Source: Sabethes cyaneus
Taxonomy: Eukaryota > Arthropoda > Insecta > Diptera > Culicidae
Assembly (NCBI RefSeq): GCF_943734655.1
Contig: NC_071353.1
Span: 142,823,907-142,887,906, forward strand
Length of the DNA: 64,000 bases
Direction of reading: 5' to 3'
Below, one piece after another: positions 1 to 10,499 of this stretch; within the stretch, counting starts at the first letter, position 1; each line of letters starts with the position of its first letter. The notes beneath the pieces are model-generated. The model saw nothing but the letters and a program-made list of their open reading frames with translations. It was not told the DNA's origin and ran no database searches. The translations under genes were made by a program, and so were the position numbers.

Positions 1-400
1 TCGGTGATGCAGTTCCCTTGGCATGGTAAAACTTAAATATGCCTCTGTTATTCGTCAAGTACAATCCTTCAATCGATGTAACTCTTGACATTTCCACGTA
101 CACCAACTACTGTTCCTGTCCCTTGCCATACTCGTACGAGATTTTAGAAAATGTGCCGCCTTGACTCTTGTGTACAGTAAGAGCATTCGCACCTACTAAA
201 GGAAATTGTATACGTTTGCACTTAATGCTACTACTTAGCTTAATATTTGCAGATCGCTTTTCAATCGGGCTAAAGAACGTCATGCTTAGAGTACACAGCG
301 GGCCTCGATTTGACCTTTCCAATGTAGACGTTTTCAAATTTGAGCAATGATAATAAAGCACAGGTTGCGAATATTTCACATATTAATATTTTGAACCTAC
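1..400 (-). pseudogene. Helitron/Pif1-type DNA helicase C-terminal fragment (runs off window edge)
   Basis: Read on the minus strand, this stretch encodes the last motifs of a superfamily-1 (Pif1-like) helicase. One block reads FPLVGANALTVHKSQGGTF, and after an in-frame stop near base 105 comes YVEMSRVTSIEGLYL. The pairing of 'A.T.HKSQG.T' with 'Y..(L/M)SRV.S..GLYL' is the motif V/VI signature of Pif1 helicases and of Helitron Rep/helicase proteins. Reading continues past base 1, so the extreme C-terminus is outside. The stop codon and lack of a long upstream frame mark it as dead. A cellular Pif1 pseudogene is an alternative; the transposon-rich setting and the fragment just upstream favour a Helitron. 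Confidence 0.6.
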
Positions 401-494
401 ATTTATTTTTTATAATATTCTATCCGGCAAGTTGAAAGCATGAAATGGTATATCCATAAACAAGCCGAAAATGTTTGATGACTGATCCCGTACC

Positions 495-823
495 CTACAT
501 TTTTACATCTTTTCGGCTTCTATAGGACTCACCTGTTACGTTAGGCGATACGCTGGCCTCTACGTGCGCCGGAGCGATCACCTCACGCAACACTTCAACG
601 TTGGAGGGACCAGCTATTTCGTGCGATGCACCATCTAACGATGTATTGCCCACTTCAGAATACATTGAATCACTACGATTTCCTTTTCTTCTCAAATGGT
701 AGAATTTACAGTGCTCTGCCACCGTCAACGCTGGCGTCTTGCTGGTCCAGTTAATAATGCCTGCTCACGGACTCGCTTGCGGTATTTACGCATATATTTT
801 GCTTGAAGCAATTGAGACATTGT
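495..823 (-). pseudogene. Possible Helitron N-terminal remnant
   Basis: Minus-strand ATG at 823 opens a short basic reading frame (MRKYRKRVREQALL) that meets a stop after about 30 codons. A second frame (728 to 495) follows with low-complexity Ser/Glu/Val content. Repeated R-x-Y-R-x-R patterns occur at the start of many Helitron-associated ORFs, and the helicase fragment lies immediately downstream. This could be the two ends of one internally deleted element. The assignment rests on context and is weak. Confidence 0.3.
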
Positions 824-1914
824 AGAATCAGATGCACAAAATCACTCACTTCTCACTTAAATTGATTATATGTTATTAATAACAATTTCATATGGTAACT
901 ATGGCGACGATTGAACGGATACTGTAGGGAATTTGGAAAAATTGTTCAACTTTACGTGGAAATTCCAGAAGTTATATACAAAATACAATCTTCTAATAAA
1001 AACTATACAAAAGGCTGATATTTTGTGATTCGAATGGTATGGTACCATAAAAATATATTCAGAATTGGCTGAGCTATAAGCGTTCAAAATCTATCACTTT
1101 GTCGTGTCGCGGTCGTTTTTGCTTCTCCAACGTGCCACCCTATTAAAGTAAGACGTAGTCCTACGTCAAAAAAATTCCTTTAAAACGAAAGAATAGTTTT
1201 TCTTTGGCAATTAACGCAAATCCATATTGATTAAGTTGGAAATAGGATGACAAGTATAAAACTTTTTGATTTAAGAAAATACATTTTTTGAAATTCTTTT
1301 TTGTACGATTATCAGGACCATTACCCTGCTTTTCATTTTGTCGAGCTATCAAACATCAAACTTGCTTAGCGGTGATGAAGTAATTTGCGGTTTCGTCACT
1401 AACCAGAATGACATTAGCTGAGGATCGGTTATGTAGGAGTGAGAGGGGAGCGAAGAGTGGAGGAGAGGATCCGGGAGTTTGATATTTGATGTTTTTGATA
1501 CTATTCCTACTGCAAACAGCCTCAGCGAGGGCCTCAGCTAATGTCAAAAAATCCTTATATGTGTGCGTGGTGGAATACTTCATAGTGGTAGTAATACAAG
1601 AGATTTATACCTAGGAATGTAGTAGTGTCCTCTTAAAAAAGACAGATACATTGATTGAACTCTACGAGTAAACGAGTGCGACAGTAACGATTCAATTACA
1701 CTCTCCGCGTTTTGTTACACCTTTGAGGCTAGCTAGGCGACAATCGGAGATTATAGTGTCTCCAGCTCTACTAATTGTTTCGGAGTATCTCGCCATTAGT
1801 GATCGATCACCCCTTCCAATTCCAAGTAACTACAAACCCTCATAGTGTTACGTCATCAGAGACACCCCCGTCCGGCCGTAGCGTTGAGAAGTGGTTTTTA
1901 TTTTTGTTAACACT
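824..1914. other. Gene-free interval upstream of sniffer
   Basis: No convincing coding exon was seen. The stretch is AT-rich, with short ORFs lacking codon structure. It contains one perfect 15-bp inverted repeat (1409-1423 with 1532-1546). Confidence 0.4.
1409..1546. repeat. 15-bp inverted repeat with 108-bp loop
   Basis: TGACATTAGCTGAGG at 1409-1423 is the exact reverse complement of the sequence at 1532-1546. It may be a small foldback element; no target duplication is evident. Confidence 0.45.
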
Positions 1915-1969
1915 TTCCCAGTTCAGTTCAGTTGCCTAGCAAGGGAAAAAAAGCAACACAGACAGAACA
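1915..1969 (+). promoter_or_regulatory. Putative initiator and 5' leader of sniffer
   Basis: Two overlapping TCAGTT motifs (1923-1933), which match the arthropod initiator consensus TCAGT, sit about 45 bases upstream of the ATG at 1970. The spacing fits a short 5' leader. No TATA box is obvious. Confidence 0.3.
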
Positions 1970-4227
1970 ATGAACTCGATTTTGATCACCGGCTGTAACC
2001 GTGGACTGGGACTTGGATTGGTGCAAAGTTTCCTTAAACTTCCGTCCCCGCCGAGGCATATAATTGCGACATGCCGCAACATTCAGCAAGCCGAGGTATG
2101 AAGCATATAGTATAAGAGGAAACGGCACCGTCATTATCTTCCATGAATCATACCGACATTAAAAGAATGTGGAACACTCGAGAATCATCGGGCACATGTT
2201 CGGTTCACATTGTCCATCCATCACCATCACCATCACCAGCCATGGACGATAATTATACACAATTTAGAGGTAGCATTCACTTACGATTAATAGGCGCCAT
2301 GTTTCAACTCGTTTCGTATTTCGCGTTTACGATAGTCGGAAAGCTCGAGCACACTAATTTGCACAATTTTCTTCACGTGAAAATTTAGTACGGTTTGTTT
2401 ACGAAGTGCACAAAACCTCAACACAAATTGATTTTAAAACGCTAACCAGCTGTAACACGGATTGTAACTAGTTTTTCTCATGCACTACCGGTGACGTTTT
2501 AGGAAAGACTGACTGAGCACTGAGATCGATTCGATGAGTGCGAGAAGCGCGTCTTGACTTGACAGTTTTGCAGTGAACAAATTGCTGGGAAATAAATACC
2601 GTTGGTTTTATATCTATACATGATGCATCACACACACATTAGTTTAGTATCAACAACATAACACACCTGAGTAGCACCACACATGCAACAAATAATCTAT
2701 GCGCTTCGTAATACTGTTGTAAGGTTCAGTGGTGATACATTATTCGATCTAATTCGATGTGTAGTGCGCAACTTGCCTCGTTCTTATAAGGTCGTACCTA
2801 TATGGGAATTTTTCAAAAAATATCATCCAGTTGAAATTGAACGTTGACGACTAAAATGTAACATTACCCTGAAATTTTAATCGCTTTTCCAAAATTATTG
2901 TTCTATGATTCTTGGTTCCGCTACAATCCGGTGCTGCGGGACAACATGAGCAATAATTTTTACTTTTAAAGTTTTACCACAGACAGTGGTTTTACTATAA
3001 GAATCAGTTCCTATTAGCCCAAAATTTTTGCTGTATAACTATATAGAAATGGTTTATCTTTAATCAGGTATTTTCCCATTCTATTTGATGAAGAATGTAG
3101 ATTATAACGAACAAGCACGAAAATTAAAATTTTTCATGACTTCGAGCATATAGTTTTGCCCCAGATGTCTATTTCGAATGTATATTTTGTCAGAAATACA
3201 GTGATAACTAAATAACCACTAAATAACCGACAACCTCTAAACAACTAGATAATCTATTAATTAGGTAACTACGCAAATACCTGTTGTAACGGTCGCCCCT
3301 AAGTACTGCTTGTCAGAGTACTTCAAACTTTTACGTTGATAGCGTAAATTACTTGTACAGCAAAGAAATACCATTGCAAACTGTTAACCTTGCGCACCGT
3401 CAAAATTTGAATTTGATCATTGGTTTTCTTTTTCAGGAGCTTAATTCACTGGCACAGCAGCATTCGAACCTGCACGTTCTGCAAATCGGTAATACACACT
3501 GAAAGAGCTGAAACGGAAATTAGAAAAAAACCCGCCGTACTTATTGTATTCGTTGCCTCAATTGCAGATTTGAAGGATATCGAAAAGTATGACCAATTGG
3601 CACAGCAGGTGCAATCGATTGTCGCCGATAACGGTCTGAACGTGTTGCTGAACAATGCTGGCATATCGCCGAAATCAACACGGCTTGGTTTCGTCAAGAG
3701 TGACGATCTGGTGGAAACGTTCGTGACCAACACTGTGGCGCCTATTATGCTAACGAAGGTAAAAGCAATCAAGCCTACGCTTATCTATTCGTTAAACCAG
3801 CACAAACTGGACGCTAACTCGTTATCTACTTTGTTTATCTGTATACCATCAGGCACTTGTTCCTCTGCTGAAGAAGGCCGCCGAAGTGAATGAGTCGCAA
3901 CCCGTTGGACCGCAGAGGGCTTGCATCGTTAATATGAGCTCCATTCTTGGTTCGATCGGAGCCAACACCGACGGAGGATTGTACGCCTATCGGACGTCCA
4001 AGTCGGCACTGAATGCGGCCACCAAATCGATGAGTATTGATTTGAAACCGAACCAAATTATGGCTGTCGCGCTGCATCCGGGCTGGGTGCGAACCGATAT
4101 GGGTGGTTCGAAGGCCCCACTGTCGGTGGAGCAGAGTTGTGGAACGATGGTGCAAACCATACTGCAACTGAACGAAAGTCATAGCGGCAAATTTGTACAG
4201 TATGATGGAAAGGAGCTGATGTGGTAA
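1970..4227 (+). CDS. sni: Sniffer-type carbonyl reductase (short-chain dehydrogenase/reductase)
   Basis: Four exons join to 247 codons plus stop: 1970-2095, 3437-3488, 3568-3758 and 3853-4227. All junctions are GT-AG, with phases 0, 1 and 0. The product has the SDR cofactor motif [10 protein letters not shown] near residue 8, the NNAG motif, an active-site serine in NMSSILGS, and the YxxxK pair in YAYRTSK. The N-terminal [18 protein letters not shown] and the segment [20 protein letters not shown] are characteristic of the Drosophila sniffer family, as is the 247-residue length. Sniffer is an NADPH-dependent cytosolic carbonyl reductase that protects neurons from oxidative damage. A polyadenylation signal lies 35 bases after the stop. 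The gene looks intact; the 1.3-kb first intron holds no recognised feature. Confidence 0.93.
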
Positions 4228-4261
4228 TCAGGGCAGATACTAACGTGACGGAATGTGCATT

Positions 4262-4267
4262 AATAAA
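4262..4267 (+). terminator. Polyadenylation signal of sniffer
   Basis: AATAAA 35 bases downstream of the sniffer stop codon. Confidence 0.6.
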
Positions 4268-4369
4268 AACAGAAATTGATTCATTAACAACTTATTTACT
4301 GCTTTTTTAAGTAGCATCTTCAATTTAAGAGGAATTCGATTTCAAAAAGTTTGATTCTTAAGAAAAAAA

Positions 4370-4588
4370 TCAAACCAAGCGATCTGGATTTTTATTTTTG
4401 TCCATAAAAGAAAAACTTCCGTCCAACCGAAGCAACACATTGGATTTCGACAGGTTGTTAGCGCGATCAACTTCACTATCGGATACCGTTGGACAGAGAC
4501 GCATCCATTCCTCGCACTTGAGCACACTAAGTAGATGCCACGTGCGCTGCACGATGGCCTTGCGGCGAGAAGGCAGAAACCAAGGAGC
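4370..4588 (-). CDS. Terminal coding exon of an unidentified minus-strand gene
   Basis: On the minus strand a pyrimidine-rich tract ending TTATTCCCAG at 4589-4598 precedes a 72-codon open frame that starts in phase 0 and ends at a TGA (4370-4372). The peptide is charged and non-repetitive, with [20 protein letters not shown] in the middle and a [11 protein letters not shown]-terminus. It looks like a real C-terminal exon lying tail to tail with sniffer (about 140 bases between stops). I do not recognise the family and could not identify earlier exons; between it and the F-box/LRR relic there is only AT-rich sequence and a MITE. It could be a pseudogene exon. Confidence 0.45.
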   Translation of the reverse strand, partial: APWFLPSRRKAIVQRTWHLLSVLKCEEWMRLCPTVSDSEVDRANNLSKSNVLLRLDGSFSFMDKNKNPDRLV

Positions 4589-5057
4589 CTGGGAATAAAA
4601 TAGCCAGAGCTGGGCGTTAACACGTGTTTTTTGAAAGACCGCTTGAGCCTATATACGTATATCTGCGATTACTAGATTGATTTAAAATTAGTCTTCTGAC
4701 GTATACCATATTCGAAATAATTTTTTTTTATTTTCACCCACAATTTGTCTTAATAATTAGTGCAATATTATAGGCATTTAAAATACATTTATAAATGTAA
4801 GAAGCGGTGTTTTTTCCTACGCACTGATTAGTTTCACTCATTCAACTTGTTATGCTCTCTTCCAAGTGTAGGAAAATCCGTGACGTCCGGAGTTTGGTAC
4901 AACGTTAAATATGTCGTCACTGCTGTTCTGGAGATAGTTTCAAATCGTACAGCTTGACGGCGCCAGTTTGGCGAAGGTGACCCGTGATTTGCGGTATAAA
5001 TTAAAAAAAATATGTAAATTGGTAAGCTTCGCTGCCGTCTCCCTGGTCACTTTAAAA

Positions 5058-5296
5058 GTACACTCAAGTCGCTTTTTACGTGAATTACGTGAAGGATACT
5101 TCCCGCGTAAATCAAAACCGCGTAAATTCCGAAAATCGCGTAAAAACAACCGCGTAAATTCCGAAAATCGCGTAAAAAAACCACGTAAATTCCTAAATTC
5201 GCGTAAAAAAACCGTGTAAATTCCGAAAATCGCGTAAAAAACCGCGTAAATTCCTAAATTCGCGTAAAAACCGCGTAAAAAGCGACTTCAGTGTAC
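5058..5296. mobile_element. MITE with 23-bp terminal inverted repeats and internal minisatellite
   Basis: Ends at 5058-5080 and 5274-5296 are reverse complements at 22 of 23 positions (core AAGTCGCTTTTTACG). If the TA dinucleotides just inside each GTAC end are the duplicated target, this fits a Tc1/mariner-type mTA MITE with CACT...AGTG ends. The interior is almost entirely a degenerate tandem repeat. It has no coding capacity. Confidence 0.8.
5104..5280 (+). repeat. Degenerate minisatellite (about 30-bp unit) inside the MITE
   Basis: Alternating blocks of CGCGTAAATTCC and GAAAATCGCGTAAAA recur about six times. Short ORFs rich in Lys/Arg through this stretch are artefacts of the repeat. Confidence 0.8.
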
Positions 5297-5359
5297 TACT
5301 ATTTTTCAACGTTAACTGTTGTATGCTCATTAGGAGGTAAGTGACTATCCGATAGTTTT

Positions 5360-8300
5360 AACTTGTGCACACGCATGGCTGATAAACGGTAATGCGTACC
5401 ATCGGTGCCTTGTGCACTGGGCATAAAATAGACCCCATTGTGGTTCACAGCCTCTTACCTAGCAACTCCTACCTCTACCTCCTCGTGGTACCAGCCGGGA
5501 TACGAGCAACCTCGGTGGAGATAGGGTAACCAACCCCGGGGAAAACCAAGGTCGTATGCTGACAGGGGAGGAGGGCTTCTTCGAGCTACGTTGGCCCTCC
5601 GGCGATACTGTGGGGTTGGTTGCGGGCTTTGCAAGCCTGAACCACTAAAAAAAACCAAAGCAATGGACTCCGTAAGTAATAATAATAACTCTAATCGGAA
5701 CAATCGGCAAAGACCCAGGCGACGAAAACGGACTAACGATTGGAAATTAGGAACATGGAACTGTCGGTCTCTAAATTTCCTCGGAAGTACTCACGTGCTT
5801 TCTAAAGAAGTGAAAAGCCGCAAGTTCGACATCGTAGCACTGCAGGAGGTATGCTGGAAAGGAACGATGGTACGTACGTATAGAGATGGTCATACCATCT
5901 ACCAGAGCTGCGACAATACACACGAGCTGGGCACAGCTTTTATAGTGATGGGCGAGATGCAGAAGCGGGTGATCGGGTGGTGGCCGATCAACCCCCGAAT
6001 GTGCAGATTAAGAATTAAGGGCCCAAGACATGATGTCAAAACTATCATCGAGGACTGTAATGCTCAGGTTGGTCAGGAGGAATTCAAACCGGTGATTGGA
6101 CGGTTCAGCGCCCACCCGCAAACGAACGAAAACGGCCTAAGGCTTGTCGACTTCGCCGCCTCCAAGAACATGGCCATATGTAGTACCTTCTTCCAGCATA
6201 ACCTCTACCATCGGTACACCTGGAGATCACCCAACCAGACAGAATCACAAATCGACCACGTTCTGATAGATGGTCGGCACTTTTCAGACATTATCGACGT
6301 CAGAACCTATCCGGGCGCTAACATTGATTCGGATCACTACCTAGTGATGGTAAGGATACGTCAAAAACTATCTGTTGTGAACAACATACGATACCGCCGC
6401 CCGCCACGGTATAATTTAGCGCGACTGAAGCAACCGGAGGTCGCCGAAAACTACGCGTTATCTCTCGAAACCGCGCTGCCGGAAGAGGGTGAGCTGAATG
6501 AAGCCCCTCTTGAGGATTGTTGGAATGCCGTGAAAACAGCCATTAACAGCGTAGCGGAGAACGTCCTAGGCAGTGTGGCACCGAATCGACGTAACGAATG
6601 GTTTGACGAGGAATGCCAGCAGATATTGGCTGAGAAGAACGCAGCGCGGGTACAAATGCTGCGTAGAGCCACCCGTCAGAATGTGGAGCGATACAAACAG
6701 AAGCGGAGGCAGCAAACCCGACTCTTCAAGGAGAAGAAGCGCCACCAAGAGGAGAAAGAATGCGAAGAACTCGAACAGCTGTACCGCTTTCACGACACAC
6801 GGAAGTTCTATCAGAGACTCAACGGATCTCGCAAAGGCTTCGTGCCGCGGGCCGAAATGTGCAGAGATAAAGAAGGAGGGAGCTTGACTGACGACCGTGC
6901 GGTGATCGAAAGGTGGAAGCAGCACTACGATGAACACCTGAATGGCATGCAGGCGGAAGACCATGATAGCGGAGGAAGGGACCACATTGGTGCAGCAAGC
7001 GACGAAGTTGTGCCATCCCCATCGATAAGGGAAGTTAAAAAAGCCATCCAGCGGCTGAAGAACAACAAAGCAGCGGGAAAGGATGGCATTGGAGCGGAAC
7101 TTATTAAAATGGGCCCGGACAAGTTGGCCGGCTGTCTGCATCAACTGATTGTCAAGATTTGGGATACGGAACGACTACCGGAGGAGTGGAAAGACGGGGT
7201 TATCTGCCCTATCTACAAGAAAGGTGATAAGCTGGATTGTGAGAACTACCGAGCAATCACTATCCTGAATGCCGCCTACAAAGTGCTGTCCCAAGTCCTC
7301 TTTCATCGACTATCGCCAATAGCCAATAGATTTGTGGGAAGTTACCAGGCCGGCTTCATGGAGGGTCGGTCTACAACGGACCAAATCTTCACCCTGCGGC
7401 AGATCCTCCAGAAGTGCCGCGAATTCCGAGTCCCCACGCACCACCTGTTCATCGATTTGAAAACCGCATATGATAGCGTAAACCGACAAGAGCTATGGAA
7501 AATTTTGGACGAAAACGGCTTTCCGGGTAAGCTTACTAGACTTATCATGGCTACGATGGATGGGATCCAGTGCTGTGTGAGAATCTCGGGTGGATTGTCG
7601 GACCCATTCGAATCTCGCAGGGGACTTCGACAAGGAGATGGTCTTTCCTGCCTGCTATTCAACATTGCGCTTGAAGGTGTTATAAGGCGAGCGGCGATCG
7701 AAATGCGGGGCACGATTTTCAATAAATCCAGTCAATTTATCTGCTTTGCTGATGATGTCGGCATGACATTTGAGGCGGTGGAAGATCAGAACACCATACT
7801 GAAACGCGAAGCAGAGAAGATTGGATTGAAGATAAATACGTCTAAAACGAAGTATATGCTGGCGGGCGGGACCGAGCGCGACAGGGCTCGCTTGGGCAGT
7901 ACCGTGGTAATCGACGGGGATGAGTTCGAGGTAGTCGACGAGTTCGTATACCTTGGCTCACTGGCAACAGAGGACAACAATACCAGCCGTGAGATTAAAA
8001 GACGTATTATCAGCGGAAGTCGGGCCTACTACGGACTCCACAAACACTTGCGGTCGAACTATTTGAGCCCCCGTACAAAGTGCACACTGTACAAAATACG
8101 CTCATATGCTAATTAGACCGGTTGTCCTCTACGGGCACGAAACGTGGACACTGCTAGAAGAGGACCTACGAGCACTCGGAGTTTTCGAACGGCGGGTGCT
8201 AAGAACCATTTTTGGCGGAGTGCAAGAGAACGGTGTATGGAGGCGAAGAATGAACCACGAGCTCGCGCGTCTCTACGGCGAACCAAGTATTCAGAAAGTG

Positions 8301-8597
8301 GTTAAAGCTGGACGGATACGTTGGGCAGGACATGTTGCTAGAATGCCGGACAAAAATGCTAGAATGCAGGACAAAAGTCCTGCAAAAATGGTTTTCGCAT
8401 CAAATCCGGTAGGAACAAGACGAAGAGGGGCACAGCGAGCGAGGTGGCAAGACCAGGTGGAGCGAGATCTGGCGAGCACTGGGTGCCCGCGGAACTGGAG
8501 ATCAGTTGCCATGGACCGAAACAGATGGAGAAATTATACTGCGCAGGCCTTGTCATAAGACGTTAGGCCAATTAATTAATCAATCAACTTGTGCACA
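5360..8597 (+). mobile_element. Near-full-length RTE-clade non-LTR retrotransposon with 12-bp target-site duplication
   Basis: AACTTGTGCACA at 5360-5371 and again at 8586-8597 brackets a 3.2-kb element, the usual size for RTE elements. It has a GC-richer 5' leader (about 5450-5660), one long ORF and almost no 3' UTR, and ends in an AT-rich tail of AATTAATT/AATC repeats. The RT resembles mosquito RTE families. A 5'-truncated relative lies at 53,911-55,441. The intact target duplication indicates a comparatively recent insertion. Confidence 0.9.
5663..8558 (+). pseudogene. RTE endonuclease-reverse transcriptase ORF, broken
   Basis: The ORF has an apurinic endonuclease domain (start LGTWNCRSLN, then DIVALQEVCWKG and QIDHVLIDGRHF) followed by RT with HHLFIDLKTAYDSVNR, the GLRQGDGLSCLLFNIALEG block and a FADD catalytic box. 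Damage is clear. Part of the endonuclease between RLRIKG and the DCNAQ motif is missing. Three codons are lost just after FADD compared with the second copy. A 10-bp insertion near 8099 shifts the frame, so the C-terminal part (GHETWTL..., 8106-8558) is out of frame. A 21-bp duplication is present near 8343. The upstream ATG at 5591 is possible, but 5663 is closer to the conserved region. Confidence 0.85.
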
Positions 8598-9178
8598 ATA
8601 AGTACTTGCAAATCGGGCAGACCAGCAATCAGGGATTGCAGCAGATCAAGCAGAACCTGTTGCTCACCTTTTCATTTCTTGATATGCTGACATCAGCTTT
8701 GTATCCCAACTTAAGGTAGCGAACTTTGGGAAACATGCGCTGCATAGATTCGCCGTCATATAATGCAAAAGATTTGAGCTCGGTTGTAGTTGAGCATTCT
8801 TGGAATGAATCAAAGTGTTCTCTTTTCAGAGTCACTCGCAAATCCTCCAGTGACTTGTTTTTAACTATTAGCGATAGATAATGGTGGTATACGGTTTCAA
8901 ACTTGCGCATATTCGGAGTAACTCGTCTAAAATTGTGGCTTGATTGATGTTTGACTACTAAATTGTAAAGGGGGGCATCCTAGGAGTTGGAGAATCGTCA
9001 GCGTCGATGTTAGTGTTACTCCTAGGATACTTGCCAAAGCGAAAAGCTTGGAAGACCCCTTCACCGGCACTAGACTCAGGGCCTGGACGTCTTGGATGAC
9101 AGGAGTGAGAGAATTGCGATCGACTTTCGGTAACTGCTGCAGACATGACTGAGCTAGGGGCGGATAAGGGGCTTCCAT

Positions 9179-9894
9179 GATGCGTTGTTATTGGCGTCCC
9201 GGACCGGATGACCGTTGTTTTGAAGACACCCCCACGTGTGTTGCAGAATAAAAATAGTCGACTCGCTTTAGTCAGAATCAACCGGTGCAACTTCTGGGTC
9301 AGTAGGTCAGACAACCCCAAGTGGTTTTATAGCACAGACAAACAGACGAGACACTCGCGATAATTCCATCGTCCAACCAAAAACCACTCATTTTTCAAAA
9401 AAGCATGTTTCGCAACATGGCCACACCGCGGCGCGCGAGTGTTGCTTTGAGTTTTCAGTATAAAACCATTCAAATGTACAAAACCCTACAGCATAAAACC
9501 CTGCAAATGCAAGCTACTCCGCAACATGCATAACAGAGGGTGCTAGTGTGCAAGCAAAATGTGCAGGACGATGGTTTTTAAAGGATTTTCTTCTAAGTGT
9601 CATGTCAGTTCGTCAGTGATCAGACGTTCAGATGTTTGAAACATTATAAAAACACTGCTTGTCGTCGTAGACGACCGAAACTACCATGCTCGCCTATGAT
9701 ACCTGTGGTGAATGCTGAAGCATCAACTTTAGTAGGCCTTGTATTTGCTACCGCAGAAACAAATCAATCTTCTCTTAGTAACGAGCTAGTCCAGTTCGAA
9801 GTTAATTTGTTCCTGTGCCAATTTTGTTAGTAATAAGTTTCATCAACTACCACAATACCTAACACTGCTTAAAGAGGACACAGATGAAATTGCT
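9179..9894. other. Gene-free interval
   Basis: No supported exon. Near 9410-9540 there are loosely repeated segments (CGCAACATG and ATAAAACCxxxCAAATG words). A 77-codon plus-strand ORF at 9597-9830 has no recognisable features. Confidence 0.35.
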
Positions 9895-10110
9895 TCTCCA
9901 TCTCCTATACCTTGAGTGAAATCCGAGCCATTCTCTGCCGCATGAAAAATAATAAGACTCCCGGCGTCGACAATCTTTATGCTGAGTATTTCAAATACAA
10001 AGCAACGAAAAGACCATCAAAGAGTTGCATTTACTGATTGTAAAAGTGTGGACCGAAAACAAATTGCCCGAGGAGTGGAAACATTCCATCATTGTGCCGA
10101 TGGCATGAGT
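9895..10110 (+). pseudogene. RTE-type reverse transcriptase fragment
   Basis: Across two frames the plus strand reads EIRAILCRMKNNKTPGVDN, a short gap, then VKVWTENKLPEEWKHSIIVP. These are the 'NNK(A/T)PG.D' and 'LPEEWK..I..P' blocks at the start of RTE-like RT domains. The fragment is about 200 bases, frameshifted and isolated. Confidence 0.7.
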
Positions 10111-10499
10111 ATATTTAAGGTGAAATTAGTCGTCATCGATTCTGCAAATTTCAAAAATACTTTTTTTTTTGTTTGAAAGAAAAATTTTGTTCATGAAAAT
10201 ATATTCGCTGCGTTCAGATTGGCAAGAAGAATGCAGTGAATACATTTCTATAAACCGAACCCCGCTTTTGGGCCTAAAAATTGTTACAAAATTGGGCTTT
10301 ACCACGTAAAGTTAATGACTGCTAGTTTCCCGTTGCAATTTGCAATGCATACGGGCCAAGCTTGCTGCGTTGTTTAACGCAGCATGCAAAGCGCAACATT
10401 ATACCTGTTGCATGGCTGCGTACGTGTAGTTGCTTATCAATCTGTTGTGTTGCTGGCCGGTTTTGGGTTTTTGTTATTGCATGAACAGTAAAGAATAAC

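Larger units (their letters stand above)
5299..9178 (-). pseudogene. F-box/LRR-like gene relic split by an RTE insertion
   Basis: The minus strand from 9178 starts with an F-box-like block (PPLAQSCLQQLPKVDRNSL). A possible AG acceptor near 8983 is followed by LRR-like sequence, including NFRRVTPNMRKFETVYHHYL and FPKVRYLKLGYKADV. After a one-base shift near 8671 the frame continues as LLDLLQSLIAGLPDLQVLIV to base 8598. There an RTE element (5372-8585) interrupts it. Removing the element and one target copy lets the same frame run on through KLSDSHLPPNE to a stop at 5299-5301. Insect genomes carry many F-box/LRR proteins that act as SCF ubiquitin-ligase adaptors. The frame break, the missing middle and the insertion mark this as dead. 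The family call is by pattern and is moderate. Confidence 0.45.

Noticed and set aside
3420..3893. 157-codon ORF read as a separate gene
   Set aside because: It reads through two sniffer introns. Splicing gives the conserved SDR protein, and the ORF's extra residues have no family match.
5070..5290. Regular short repeats resembling a CRISPR array
   Set aside because: Units are directly adjacent and degenerate, with no unique spacers, and they lie between MITE inverted ends in a eukaryotic genome.
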